Assembly (NCBI RefSeq): GCF_003966155.1
Contig: NZ_RXNS01000001.1
Coordinates: 124,001 to 188,000 of the forward strand
Direction: 5' to 3'
From: Halomonas nitroreducens
GTDB taxonomy: Bacteria > Pseudomonadota > Gammaproteobacteria > Pseudomonadales > Halomonadaceae
Length of the DNA: 64,000 bases
Shown: piece after piece, positions 1 to 8,657 of the stretch
Position numbering within the stretch: position 1 is the first letter of the stretch
How the letters are laid out: each line of letters opens with the position of its first letter
Program-made: the position numbers and the translations under genes
The notes under the pieces: model-generated
What the model saw: only the letters and a program-made list of their open reading frames with translations
The model's database searches: none
What the model was told of the DNA's origin: nothing

Positions 1-2
1 TG

Positions 3-1814
3 TTCCCGGTCTTCGGCCCCCGGCACCGACGGGGGGTGATCGGTGGGGCGATCGACCTGGTGTTCTTTGCCGGCGCGGTGATCACTGGCGGCTACCTGGT
101 GCTGTTCCTCGACGAGATCATCAACCGGGCGGGCTTCTGGAGCCAGACCGATATCGTCATCGGCTGCATCGCCACCGTCACCGTGCTCGAGGCGAGCCGT
201 CGGGCGGTGGGGCTCGGCATGACGATCATCGGTATCCTGGCCATCCTCTACGCCTTCGCCGGGCCCCGGGGCGAGCTGCCCTGGCTGGGCCAGTTCCTGC
301 CGGGCATCCTCGAGCATCGCGGCTACAATCTGGACCGCCTGGTGGGGCAGCTCTACCTGGGGCAGGAGGGCATCTTCGGCCTGCCCATGGGCGTGGCGGC
401 CACCTATATCTTCATCTTCGTGCTCTTCGGCGCCTTCCTCGAGATCACCGGCGCCGGCAAGTTCTTCATCGATCTGGCCTATGCCGCCACCGGGCGGCAG
501 CGGGGCGGGCCGGCCAAGGCCGCGGTCATCGCCTCGGCCGGCATGGGCTCGATCTCCGGCAGCGCCATCGCCAACGTGGTGACCACCGGGGCCTTCACCA
601 TCCCGCTGATGAAGCGCCTGGGCTACAAGCCCCACCAGGCCGGCGGCATCGAGGCGGCCGCCTCCACCGGCGGCCAGATCATGCCGCCGCTGATGGGCGC
701 CGGCGCCTTTTTGATCGCCGAGTACACCCGCATGCCCTACCTCGACGTGGTCAAGGTCAGCATCCTGCCGGCGATCATGTACTTCGCCACGGTCTATCTG
801 TTCGTGCACATCATCGCGCTCAAGCAGGGCATGCAGGGCATGGCGCGCTCGGAGTTGCCCCAGATGCGCGACGTCATGGGTGCCGGCTGGCACTTCCTGC
901 TGCCCCTGGCGGTGCTGGTGTGGCTGCTGGTGATGAACATGTCGCCGATGCGGGTGGGCTACTACGCCATCCTCACCATGCTGGCAGTGGCAGCGGCCCG
1001 CTTCGCCGTATGGTTCCTCTTCGTTGCCCCCCGGCGCGGCGAGCCGGTTACCGGACCGGCCCTGGTACTGGCCGTGCGCAACGGCGTGCTCAAGGTCATC
1101 GAGGGCCTCGAGCTCGGCGCCCGCAACGCCGTGGCGGTGTCGATGGCCTGCGCCGTGGCCGGGATCATCGTCGGGGTGGTGGGCCTGACCGGCCTGGGCC
1201 TCAAGTTCTCGGCGATGATGATGGCCTTCTCCGGCGGCAACCTGCTGCTGGCGCTGGTGATGGTGCTGCTGGCCAGCCTGGTGCTGGGCATGGGGCTGCC
1301 GGTGACCGCCAGCTACATCGTGCTCATCGTGCTGGTGGGCCCGGCGCTGACCGCCGAATTCGGCGTGCCGCTGCTGATCGCCCACCTGGTGGTGTTCTGG
1401 TACTCCCAGGACTCGAACGTCACCCCGCCCATCGCGCTGGCCGGCTTCGCCGGGGCGGCCATTGCCGGGGCCAAGCCCATGGACACGGGCATCCAGGCCT
1501 GGAAGTTCGCCAAGGGGCTCTACCTGATCCCGCTGTTCATGGTCTTCAACCCGGAGATCATCATGGGCGGGCCGCTGCCGCTGCTGGTGTGGAGCGCGCT
1601 CACCGCCTTCCTCGCCCTGGGCGCCTTCGCCGCTGCCCTGGAAGGCTACCTGTTCACGCGCATGTCGGCGCCGGTGCGCCTGGTCCTGCTGCCGTCCATC
1701 GTCGCGGTCTTCTATCCGAGCCTGGTCGCCGAGGCGGTCGGGGCCGCGGTGATGGCACTGGCCCTCGCCGGCAACTGGGTGGCCAGCCGGCGGGAGGTGC
1801 TGGCCGCCGGCTAG
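3..1814 (+). CDS. TRAP transporter permease, fused 4TM/12TM type (5' end cut off by window)
   Basis: This is the C-terminal part of a fused small-plus-large TRAP permease that imports a solute using an ion gradient. The reading frame stays open to the left window edge, so the first in-frame GTG at 36 is probably not the true start. About 600 residues are visible. They are almost entirely hydrophobic, with the DctM-type block GMGSISGSAIANVVTTGAF followed by EAAASTGGQIMPPLMGAGAF, and a second similar half ending in a PIALAGFAGA region. Fused permeases of this kind usually work with a TAXI-type periplasmic binding protein, which would lie upstream and outside the window. The substrate cannot be told. 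A strong hairpin follows the stop. Confidence 0.9.
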   Translation, partial: FPVFGPRHRRGVIGGAIDLVFFAGAVITGGYLVLFLDEIINRAGFWSQTDIVIGCIATVTVLEASRRAVGLGMTIIGILAILYAFAGPRGELPWLGQFLPGILEHRGYNLDRLVGQLYLGQEGIFGLPMGVAATYIFIFVLFGAFLEITGAGKFFIDLAYAATGRQRGGPAKAAVIASAGMGSISGSAIANVVTTGAFTIPLMKRLGYKPHQAGGIEAAASTGGQIMPPLMGAGAFLIAEYTRMPYLDVVKVSILPAIMYFATVYLFVHIIALKQGMQGMARSELPQMRDVMGAGWHFLLPLAVLVWLLVMNMSPMRVGYYAILTMLAVAAARFAVWFLFVAPRRGEPVTGPALVLAVRNGVLKVIEGLELGARNAVAVSMACAVAGIIVGVVGLTGLGLKFSAMMMAFSGGNLLLALVMVLLASLVLGMGLPVTASYIVLIVLVGPALTAEFGVPLLIAHLVVFWYSQDSNVTPPIALAGFAGAAIAGAKPMDTGIQAWKFAKGLYLIPLFMVFNPEIIMGGPLPLLVWSALTAFLALGAFAAALEGYLFTRMSAPVRLVLLPSIVAVFYPSLVAEAVGAAVMALALAGNWVASRREVLAAG

Positions 1815-1834
1815 CCCCGCTGCCTGGCCACGAC

Positions 1835-1867
1835 CAGGCCCCGCCCGGGTGAGCCGGGCGGGGCCTG
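1835..1867. terminator. Bidirectional hairpin between TRAP permease and lipoprotein
   Basis: A perfect 14-bp GC-rich stem (arms 1835-1848 and 1854-1867) with a 5-base loop lies between two convergent genes. There is no T-run, so it is likely a shared terminator of modest efficiency in either direction. Confidence 0.65.
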
Positions 1868-1879
1868 CGCGTTGGGGGA

Positions 1880-2545
1880 TTACTGGGCCGCGGTGGTCGT
1901 GTCGCCCTCGCTCGGGGTGGTGGGCTCCTGCATCTCGGTGGCCTGCTCGTCGATCGCCTCCATGCTTTCGCCGGAGGACTCGCTGGCGGTGTCGCCGGCC
2001 TCGTCACCGGACTGGAGCATGTCCTGCTGCGCTTCCTGCAGGCTCTCGTCGCTGGCGGGCCCGCTGGTCACCGGCTCCAGCACCAGGGTCATGGGCCCCT
2101 GCTCGGCGTCGGGGCCGACCTCGACCGTGTGGCGCTCCTTGGTGGTCCAGCGCAGGTTGCCGTCGCCATCGCGCAGCGTCGCCTGCAGGATATGGGCGTG
2201 GTGGGCGGTCACGGCCGAGACGTCGTAGTCGAGGGCGAACTCGACGGGCTCGCCGTCCTCGGGGGTCACCGTGGTCTCGGTGATCACGGTGGCGGGGGCA
2301 TCCGCCAGGGCCACGTCCTGCAGGCTCACCGTCACCTCGGCCTCCTCCGGCAACGGGGTCTCGGTGGCGGCGAATTCCAGCATGCCCTGCAGGGTCCGGC
2401 TGGCCTGCTGGTCGGCCTCCTGGGGCTGCTCGGCCTGGCTGGTCGTCTCGTTCTGGGCGGCCTGCTCGGTGTCGTCACCGTTGTCGCAGCCGGCCAGGAC
2501 CAGGGTGCCCGTGAGGGCAGCAGCAATGAAAAGATGACGCTTCAT
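1880..2545 (-). CDS. YbaY/YscW-family lipoprotein
   Basis: A predicted outer-membrane or periplasmic lipoprotein of 221 residues. The N-terminus has a short basic region, a hydrophobic stretch and a lipobox ending LVLAGC, so Cys20 should be lipidated. After a low-complexity Gln/Glu-rich linker, residues about 50-145 resemble the YbaY/YscW domain (a LQGMLEF start, a LPEEAEVTVSLQDV strand, PVEFALDYD, then AHILQATLRDGDGNLRWTT). The last 70 residues are very acidic and rich in Ser/Thr/Gln, probably disordered, which is common in secreted halophile proteins. The family's function is not settled. The domain call is by eye and the lipoprotein call is firmer. Confidence 0.8.
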   Translation of the reverse strand: MKRHLFIAAALTGTLVLAGCDNGDDTEQAAQNETTSQAEQPQEADQQASRTLQGMLEFAATETPLPEEAEVTVSLQDVALADAPATVITETTVTPEDGEPVEFALDYDVSAVTAHHAHILQATLRDGDGNLRWTTKERHTVEVGPDAEQGPMTLVLEPVTSGPASDESLQEAQQDMLQSGDEAGDTASESSGESMEAIDEQATEMQEPTTPSEGDTTTAAQ

Positions 2546-2732
2546 GGTCGTTCTCCTTGAGCACGGTGTCCGTGTGGAATGGTCGGCCGCGTTCCCGGCG
2601 ACCGCTTGTCCATGACCCTAGCAAGCCAATGCGCAGGAAGGTTGAAACCCGCTGTCGCCCGTCCGCGACGCTTCCCGCCGACGACCTTCCCGTGCCGCCG
2701 GGCGTCGGGGAGAGGTAGGTGCCGCGCGGCTC

Positions 2733-2741
2733 TGCTAGAAT
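2733..2741 (+). promoter_or_regulatory. Extended -10 promoter candidate for purEK
   Basis: The sequence TGCTAGAAT fits an extended -10 (TG, one base, then a -10-like hexamer) about 77 bases before the purE start. No good -35 is seen, which extended -10 promoters tolerate. The rest of the 272-base gap upstream of purE shows no other clear signal, and I did not find a PurR-like operator. Confidence 0.4.
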
Positions 2742-2817
2742 ATCGGCCTTCCAATTTATCCCCCGCCCGCGGCACCGATCGCGGGCGGCGTCATTGCCCG
2801 TTCTCGAGGAGCCCTGG

Positions 2818-3330
2818 ATGCCTGCATCGAACGAGTCGCCACGCGTCGGCGTGATCATGGGGTCGAAGTCCGACTGGCCGGTCATGGAGCATGCCGTGGG
2901 CATGCTCGAGCGCCTGGGCGTGCCCTACGAGACCCGCGTGGTCTCGGCCCACCGCACCCCGGACCTGCTGTTCGACTATGCCAAGTCCGCCGCCGAGCGC
3001 GGCCTCTCGGTGATCATCGCCGGGGCCGGCGGGGCTGCGCACCTGCCGGGCATGGTGGCCTCCCAGACGGCCCTGCCGGTGCTCGGCGTGCCGGTGGAGT
3101 CCAAGGCCCTCAAGGGGCTGGATTCGCTGCTCTCCATCGTGCAGATGCCCGGCGGCATCGCCGTGGGCACCCTGGCCATCGGCAAGGCCGGCGCCACCAA
3201 TGCCGGGCTGATGGCGGCCCAGATCGTCGGGCTGCAGGACGACGACGTGCGCGCCGCCGTCGAGGCGTTCCGCGCCGAGCAGACCCAGACGGTGCTGGAC
3301 AATCCCGATCCGCGTCCCGACAGCGAGTGA
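2818..3330 (+). CDS. purE: N5-carboxyaminoimidazole ribonucleotide mutase
   Basis: PurE converts N5-CAIR to CAIR in purine biosynthesis, acting on the product of PurK, which is encoded directly downstream. The 170-residue protein is the usual length for class I PurE. It carries the family signatures [16 protein letters not shown] near the N-terminus, [22 protein letters not shown] and GKAGATNAG. The ATG at 2818 is preceded by GAGGAGC at a good distance, whereas longer in-frame starts upstream have no such site. The gene ends 10 bases before purK, so the two are co-transcribed and probably translated from one message. Confidence 0.97.
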   Translation: MPASNESPRVGVIMGSKSDWPVMEHAVGMLERLGVPYETRVVSAHRTPDLLFDYAKSAAERGLSVIIAGAGGAAHLPGMVASQTALPVLGVPVESKALKGLDSLLSIVQMPGGIAVGTLAIGKAGATNAGLMAAQIVGLQDDDVRAAVEAFRAEQTQTVLDNPDPRPDSE

Positions 3331-3340
3331 GGAAGCCAAG

Positions 3341-4453
3341 ATGAAAATCGGCGTACTGGGGGCCGGCCAGCTCGGCCGGATGCTGGCCCTGGCGGGCTAT
3401 CCGCTGGCCAACCGCTTCACCTTCCTCGATACCACCGGCCATCCCAGCGCCGGGATCGGCGAGGTGATGATCGACACCGACCGGCGCCACCTCGAGGACT
3501 TCCTCGAGCGCGTCGACCTGGTCACCTACGAGTTCGAGCACCTGCCGGTGTCACTGGTCCAGGCCATCGAGGAGCACAAGCCCGTACATCCCTCCAGCGA
3601 GGCGATCCGGGTCTGCCAGAACCGCGCCGAGGAGAAGGCGCTGTTCGACCGTCTGGGCATCCCCACTCCGGCCTATCGCCTGGTGGACAGTGCCGAGGCG
3701 CTGGAGGCCGCGGCCCGGGAACTGGGCACGCCGGTGGTCGCCAAGTCGGTGACCGAGGGCTATGACGGCAAGGGCCAGGCGGTGCTCAAGGACCCGGCCG
3801 AGGCCGCCGATGCCTGGCATGCCATCAACCACCCGCAGCTGATCGTCGAGGCCTTCGTCGACTTCGTGCGCGAGGTGTCGATCATCGCCGTGCGCGGCCG
3901 CGATGGCGAGGTGGCCTTCTACCCGATGGCCGAGAACGTCCACGTCGACGGCATCCTGCGCTACTCGGTGGCCCCGCTGCCCGATCTCGACGCGGCCATC
4001 CAGCAGATCGCCGACGGCTATATCCGCGCGCTGCTCGACGAGCTCGACTACGTGGGCGTGCTGACGCTGGAGCTCTTCCAGACCCGCGACGGCGGGCTGA
4101 TGGCCAACGAGATGGCGCCCCGTGTCCACAACTCCGGGCACTGGACCATGGACGGCGCCGTGACCAGCCAGTTCGAGAACCACCTGCGGGCCATCCAGGG
4201 GCTGCCGCTGGGCGATACCGCGGCGCGGCAGCCGACCTGCATGGTCAACGTCATCGGCCGCGAGGGCGAAGCGGCGGCCCTGCTCGCGATCGAGGACGCC
4301 CACCTGCACCGCTACGACAAGAGCGAGCGTCCCGGCCGCAAGCTGGCCCACGTCAACCTGGTGGCACCGACCCACGATGCCCTGCTGGAGAAGGTCCGGA
4401 CCTGCGCGGCCCTGCTGCCCGATGCCCCGGTGCCGCGCTTCAGCTTCGAGTGA
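3341..4453 (+). CDS. purK: 5-(carboxyamino)imidazole ribonucleotide synthase
   Basis: PurK is the ATP-grasp enzyme that carboxylates AIR to N5-CAIR with bicarbonate and ATP, feeding PurE. The 370-residue product starts KIGVLGAGQLGRMLALAGYPL, the nucleotide-binding-like N-terminal fold of the family. It continues with ATP-grasp features such as VAKSVTEGYDGKGQAVL and the metal/ATP region LTLELFQTRDGGLMANEMAPRVHNSGHWT. GAGGAAG lies just before the ATG and overlaps the end of purE, consistent with translational coupling. A strong terminator follows. Confidence 0.97.
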   Translation: MKIGVLGAGQLGRMLALAGYPLANRFTFLDTTGHPSAGIGEVMIDTDRRHLEDFLERVDLVTYEFEHLPVSLVQAIEEHKPVHPSSEAIRVCQNRAEEKALFDRLGIPTPAYRLVDSAEALEAAARELGTPVVAKSVTEGYDGKGQAVLKDPAEAADAWHAINHPQLIVEAFVDFVREVSIIAVRGRDGEVAFYPMAENVHVDGILRYSVAPLPDLDAAIQQIADGYIRALLDELDYVGVLTLELFQTRDGGLMANEMAPRVHNSGHWTMDGAVTSQFENHLRAIQGLPLGDTAARQPTCMVNVIGREGEAAALLAIEDAHLHRYDKSERPGRKLAHVNLVAPTHDALLEKVRTCAALLPDAPVPRFSFE

Positions 4454-4486
4454 CGCATCGTCCGGCGTCGTGAGGCGCCAAGGGAC

Positions 4487-4512
4487 GAGGCCGCGCCTTC
4501 CGGCGCGGCCTC
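4487..4512 (+). terminator. Terminator after purK
   Basis: An 11-bp perfect stem (4487-4497 and 4502-4512) with a TTCC loop, starting 34 bases after the purK stop. It ends in TCTTG rather than a long T-run. Confidence 0.65.
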
Positions 4513-4560
4513 TTGCGTTACGGGGCTGTCCTCATCCTGACGCTGCCCCTCACCCTCTTC

Positions 4561-4616
4561 GCACCTCGCACCTCGCACCTCGCACCTCGCACCTCGCACC
4601 TCGCACCTCGCACTTC
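4561..4616. repeat. 7-bp tandem repeat, eight copies
   Basis: The unit GCACCTC is repeated seven times exactly and once with a single change (GCACTTC). The array runs into the stop codon of the neighbouring minus-strand exporter gene. It is the only tandem array of this kind that I noticed in the window. Confidence 0.95.
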
Positions 4617-5607
4617 AGCCCATCAGCAGCCGGCTCGCCAGCCCGCCCCCGGTGAGCAGCAGTGCGAACAGCGTCAGGGCCAGGATGAAGGGACGCAGGC
4701 CCAGCGAGCGCAGCCGCTCGATCCGGGTCTCGTAGCCCAACGCGGCCATGGCCATGGTCAGCGACAGCTGGCCGACCAGGACCAGGCCGTCATGCAGCGG
4801 GGCAGGCAGGCGGACCAGGCTGTTGACCACCACCATGGCCATGAAGCCGAAGGCGAACCAGGGTATCACCAGGCCGGTCCCCGCCTCGGCAGCGGCGCCG
4901 TGGCCCCGGCGCAGCCACCATTGGCCGACGATCAACAGGAAGGGCACCAGCAGCATCACCCGCACCAGCTTGACGATCACCGCGTTGGCCAGGGCGTCCG
5001 GGCCCACCGCCTCGCCGGCGGCCACGACCTGGGCGACCTCGTGGACGGTGGCGCCGATATAGATGCCGTAGAGGCCTTCCTCCATGCCCAGCAGGGGGTA
5101 GAGCAGGGGATAGATCAGCATCGCCAGCGAGCCGAACAGCACCACCGTGGCCACGGCCATGGCGGTGGCGGCCGGCCGCGCGCGGATGGTGGACTCGGTG
5201 GCCAGTACCGCGGCGGCACCACAGATGGCGCTGCCGGCGCTGGTCAGCAGGGTGGTTTCCCGGTCCATGCCCAGCACCCGGGTGCCGATGACGTAGCCGG
5301 TGATCAGCACGCTGGAGATGACCAGGATATCCAGCAGCAGTACCTTGGGCCCCAGGGCGGCGATCTGCTGCAGGGTCAGCGAGAGCCCGAACAGCACGAT
5401 GCCGGTGCGCAGCAACCAGCGCGTGGCGAATTTCAGCCCTGCCGCGGTGTCGGTGAGCCGCCGCGAGATCGGTAGGTTGCCGACCAGGATACCCAGCAGC
5501 AGCGCGATGACCAGCGGGCTGATGCCGCTATCGGCCAGGGCGGGCAGCCGGGCCAGGCCGACGCCGGCGGCGGTCAGGGTGATGCAGACCAGCAGGCCTT
5601 GCCACAT
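4615..5607 (-). CDS. yeiH: YeiH-family putative sulfate exporter
   Basis: An integral membrane protein of 330 residues with about ten hydrophobic segments, matching the YeiH/UPF0324 family (putative sulfate or anion exporters). Recognisable stretches are LVIALLLGILVGN, LLRTGIVLFGLSLTLQQIA, TLLTSAGSAICGAAAVLATE and IGATVHEVAQVVAAG. The last two are the conserved family loops. It is divergent from a LysR gene across a 99-base AT-rich gap, the arrangement known for yeiH/yeiE in enterobacteria, so that LysR protein probably controls it. The substrate is not proven for the family. Its stop codon is embedded in a 7-bp tandem repeat. Confidence 0.9.
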   Translation of the reverse strand: MWQGLLVCITLTAAGVGLARLPALADSGISPLVIALLLGILVGNLPISRRLTDTAAGLKFATRWLLRTGIVLFGLSLTLQQIAALGPKVLLLDILVISSVLITGYVIGTRVLGMDRETTLLTSAGSAICGAAAVLATESTIRARPAATAMAVATVVLFGSLAMLIYPLLYPLLGMEEGLYGIYIGATVHEVAQVVAAGEAVGPDALANAVIVKLVRVMLLVPFLLIVGQWWLRRGHGAAAEAGTGLVIPWFAFGFMAMVVVNSLVRLPAPLHDGLVLVGQLSLTMAMAALGYETRIERLRSLGLRPFILALTLFALLLTGGGLASRLLMG

Positions 5608-5665
5608 GATCGTGTCCTCTCGACGGGATTCATGCGGCTATCCTAGGCATCATATAGCTCATACA

Positions 5666-5681
5666 GTTATCAACTAATAAC
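5666..5681. promoter_or_regulatory. Inverted repeat in divergent yeiH/LysR promoter region
   Basis: GTTAT, six bases, then ATAAC is a perfect dyad in the AT-rich 99-base gap between the divergent exporter and LysR genes, 26 bases before the LysR start. It is a candidate LysR operator controlling both directions. Confidence 0.4.
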
Positions 5682-5706
5682 GAACTGGCTATTCGGGAAA
5701 ACCGAT

Positions 5707-6624
5707 ATGACACCCACGGTGAGTTTTCGACAGCTCCAGGTCTTCGCCGCGGTGGCGCGCCTGGGCACGGTGAGCGCGGCCGCCGCCGAGCTGTGCCTGT
5801 CCCAGTCGGCGACCAGCCAGGCCCTCTCGGATCTGGAGCGGCAGCTGGGGGTGGCGCTGTTCGAGCGGCTGGGGCGTCGCCTGCACCTCAATGACCTGGG
5901 GCGTCGGCTGTTGCCCCGGGCGGAGGAACTGCTGGACGGCGTCGCCGGCTTCGTCGCCGCCGCCACCGAGCCCGAGGGACAGTTGCAGGGGGTGCTCAGC
6001 GTGTCCGCCAGCGCCACCGTGGGTACCTACCTGTTGCCCGCGCTGGCGGGACGCTTCAGCGAGACCCACCCGGCGGTGGACCTGCGCCTGCGCCTGCGCA
6101 ACACCTTCGAGGTGATCACCGACGTGCTGCGCCTGGAGGCCGACCTGGGGCTGATCGAGGGAGAGTGTCGGGAGCCGAGCCTGGCCAGTGAGCCCTGGTG
6201 CGAGGATCGCATGGTGGTGGTGGCCGCGCCGTCGCATCCGCTGGCCCGGCGGGGGCGCCTCGACGATGCGACGCTGGCCGATGCCGACTGGATCCTGCGC
6301 GAGTCCGGCTCGGGCACCCGGGGGGTCTTCGAGCAGGCCATGCGCGCCCGCAACGTACCGCCCAGGGTACGCATGGAACTCGGCCAGCACGAGGCCATCA
6401 AGCAGGCGGTACGTGCCGGCCTGGGGCTGGGCTGCCTGTCGCGGCTGAGCGTGGCCGGCGAGCTCGAGCGCGGCGAACTGGTCGCCCTGGACACCAGCCT
6501 CACGCTGCGCCGCACCTTCTCGCTGGTGTGGCACCCGGAGCGCTACCGCAGCCCGCTGTGGCAGGCCTTCAAGGTGTTTCTCGTCGAGGCCCGTGCTTCA
6601 GGCGAGTCCACCGGCGAGCCATAG
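5707..6624 (+). CDS. LysR-family regulator (YeiE-like)
   Basis: A 305-residue LysR-type regulator. The winged helix-turn-helix lies at residues 5-64 (FRQLQVFAAVARLGTVSAAAAELCLSQSATSQALSDLERQLG), followed by the periplasmic-binding-protein-like effector domain. Its sequence style and its divergent position next to the YeiH-type exporter suggest a YeiE equivalent, with the exporter as main target. The 3' end overlaps the 3' end of the convergent TraX-family gene by 27 bases. The effector is unknown. CbbR/CysB-like relatives respond to small metabolites, but nothing here identifies which. Confidence 0.92.
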   Translation: MTPTVSFRQLQVFAAVARLGTVSAAAAELCLSQSATSQALSDLERQLGVALFERLGRRLHLNDLGRRLLPRAEELLDGVAGFVAAATEPEGQLQGVLSVSASATVGTYLLPALAGRFSETHPAVDLRLRLRNTFEVITDVLRLEADLGLIEGECREPSLASEPWCEDRMVVVAAPSHPLARRGRLDDATLADADWILRESGSGTRGVFEQAMRARNVPPRVRMELGQHEAIKQAVRAGLGLGCLSRLSVAGELERGELVALDTSLTLRRTFSLVWHPERYRSPLWQAFKVFLVEARASGESTGEP

Positions 6625-7404
6625 CCACAGGGCGATGGCCGCGAAGTGCCCGGGGTACCAGCCGAGCCACAGCCGCCGCGGCATGGCGAACGGCACGCCC
6701 GGGGCCAGGCGGTGGGCACCGGCGGCCAGCAGCAGGATCACCAGGCAGGTGGCAACGGTGAACGACTTGGCCATGTCGGAGCTGTTCATCAGGCCGGCCA
6801 CCATCAGCACGGGCAGGGCCATGGCGGTGGCGGCAAGGCGCTCGCCGAGGCCGTCACCGGCGCCGTGGAGGTTCTGCATGGCGACCATGTAGAGCGGAAT
6901 CATCAGCAGGCCCAGGTGGCTGTATTCGACCCAGAGCCCGGCAGCGGCCCAGATGGCGACGGCGAGGCCGGCCTCGGCGGCCAGCCGAGGGCCACCCAGG
7001 GTGCCGCCCTCGAGGCGTCCTCTCAGGGCCTGCAGCCAGGTGCCGCCGGTCAGTCCCAGTGACAGGGTGAAGCAGATGTTGAGGAGCAGGCCGTCCGCCG
7101 CGCGGGGCATCAGCATGTAGGGCAGCTGGGCGACCAGGCCGATCACCAGGATGCGTCGCGCATAGCGCAGCGGATTGCGGGTATTGAACAGCCCGTGCCA
7201 GGCGACCATGGCGGCGAACAGCGGAAAGGCGATCCGACCGAGGGAGGCGTCCGCCCAGTCGAGGCCCCAGCTCTCGGGGACCACGTAGCGTGCCAGATGG
7301 TCGATGGTCATGGTGATCAGGGCCAGCCACTGGCCCCAGCCGGTCCAGGTCGAGGCGGGGCGGGGGCGGGCGGGCGCCAGGGGAGCGCTTGCGGCTTCCG
7401 TCAT
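6598..7404 (-). CDS. TraX-family membrane protein
   Basis: A polytopic membrane protein of 268 residues matching the TraX family (named for an F-pilin acetylase, though most chromosomal members are uncharacterised). Typical features are WLALITMTIDHLARYV near the N-terminus, GRIAFPLFAAMVAWHGLFNTRNPLRYARRILVIGLVAQLPYML and later ANYS/EYSHLGLLMIPLY-like segments. The ATG at 7404 has a strong GGAGGG site just upstream. A much longer open frame continues upstream but is only the shadow of the facing LysR gene. It is convergent with the YeiE-like gene. No conjugation genes are near, so a plasmid-transfer role is unlikely. Confidence 0.85.
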   Translation of the reverse strand: MTEAASAPLAPARPRPASTWTGWGQWLALITMTIDHLARYVVPESWGLDWADASLGRIAFPLFAAMVAWHGLFNTRNPLRYARRILVIGLVAQLPYMLMPRAADGLLLNICFTLSLGLTGGTWLQALRGRLEGGTLGGPRLAAEAGLAVAIWAAAGLWVEYSHLGLLMIPLYMVAMQNLHGAGDGLGERLAATAMALPVLMVAGLMNSSDMAKSFTVATCLVILLLAAGAHRLAPGVPFAMPRRLWLGWYPGHFAAIALWLWLAGGLA

Positions 7405-7491
7405 CTTTCCCTCCGGTGGGTGACGATCAATGGCCGTTGACAGGCCGGGCCGTACGGAGTTCCCTGAGGCTTGATCAAGGGAGGGGTGTTG

Positions 7492-8448
7492 ATGCGAGGC
7501 GGGTTCGGGTTCGATCTGCGTAGTCTGGAAATCTTCGTCGAGACCCTCGAGCGGGGCAGCCAGACCGCCGCGGCCAGGCACCTGGGCCTCAAGCAGTCGT
7601 CGGTATCGCAGAGCCTGGCCAACCTGGAGGAGAGCCTGGGCGTGAGCCTGCTGGACCGGCATTCCCGCCCCCTGGAAGCGACCGGCGCCGGGCGCTTCTT
7701 CCATGACCGGGCCAAGCGGTTGCTCAAGGAGGCCCGCGCCACCCGCCGCGAGCTCCAGGGCGGCGCCTTCGGCCAGCTGCACCAGGTGCGCATGGCGCTG
7801 GTCGACTCCCTGGCCACCGCCGTTGGCCAGCCGTTGCTCGAGGTGATCCGTCGCCATACCGCCGACTACACCCTGACCACCGGGCTGTCGCACATGCATG
7901 GCCATGCGCTGCTGACGCGGCACGTGGACATCATCATCTCCGATGACCGGTTGGAGAACTACGACGGCCTGGAGCGCCATGCCATCCTCGGCGAGCCCTT
8001 CGTGCTGGTCCTGCCCGGCGACTGGCAGGGCCCGGTGGACAACCTGCGCTGGCTGTCGCGGCAGCTGGACTTCGTGCGCTATACCCCCCAGTCGCTGATC
8101 GGCCAGACCATCGAGCGCCACCTGCGACTCAGTCAGCTGGAACTGCCGGCGCGCCTGCACCTGGACAACACCTATGCGGTGCTGAGCCTGGTCGCCGGTG
8201 GCGCCGGCTGGACCATCACCACCCCGCTGTGCCTCTACCAGGCCGGCCTGGAGCGTCTCGATGTCCAGGCCGTGCCCCTGCCCACCGCGCCCCTGCGCCG
8301 GGACCTGACCCTGGTGGCCCGGCGCGACGAGCTGGGCGGCCTGCCGGGCCAGCTGGCCCGCGACAGCCGGCGGCTGCTCGAGCGACGCTTCCGCGGCGAA
8401 CTGCAGCGCCACCTGCCTTGGGTGGTGTCCCACATCGACGGTCTTTGA
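7492..8448 (+). CDS. LysR-family regulator
   Basis: A LysR-type regulator of 318 residues. The N-terminal helix-turn-helix is clear (LRSLEIFVETLERGSQTAAARHLGLKQSSVSQSLANLEESLG), followed by an effector domain of normal length. I chose the ATG at 7492 because AAGGGAGGGG precedes it. A TTG at 7471 in the same frame is an alternative. It sits in the same direction and 209 bases upstream of the amino-alcohol permease operon, so it is a candidate regulator of that operon or of the divergent TraX-family gene. I see no residue pattern that would identify the inducer. Confidence 0.9.
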   Translation: MRGGFGFDLRSLEIFVETLERGSQTAAARHLGLKQSSVSQSLANLEESLGVSLLDRHSRPLEATGAGRFFHDRAKRLLKEARATRRELQGGAFGQLHQVRMALVDSLATAVGQPLLEVIRRHTADYTLTTGLSHMHGHALLTRHVDIIISDDRLENYDGLERHAILGEPFVLVLPGDWQGPVDNLRWLSRQLDFVRYTPQSLIGQTIERHLRLSQLELPARLHLDNTYAVLSLVAGGAGWTITTPLCLYQAGLERLDVQAVPLPTAPLRRDLTLVARRDELGGLPGQLARDSRRLLERRFRGELQRHLPWVVSHIDGL

Positions 8449-8657
8449 GCCCCAGACACCCGCCCCACCGCGGGGCCGAATGGCCCAGCGAGGCGTCCCG
8501 GGCGACTAGTATCGATTTTTCCTATAGTCGCGGCGTCGGCTCGACCGATGCTGTTTGCGGCCTTGTCATGGGGGGCGCCAGACTGGCCCAGGCTCCTGCA
8601 ATTCCCGGTCGTGGGATCCGGTCCCACCCAGACAATGACAAACACAAGGGGTATTCG

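Noticed and set aside
4561..4616. Possible CRISPR array
   Set aside because: The repeat unit is 7 bp without spacers, so it is a simple tandem repeat. No cas genes occur in the window.
6598..8433. 611-codon minus-strand reading including the TraX-family gene
   Set aside because: Only its C-terminal 268 residues have sense. The upstream half is opposite the LysR gene at 7492-8448, and a strong ribosome-binding site marks the real start at 7404.
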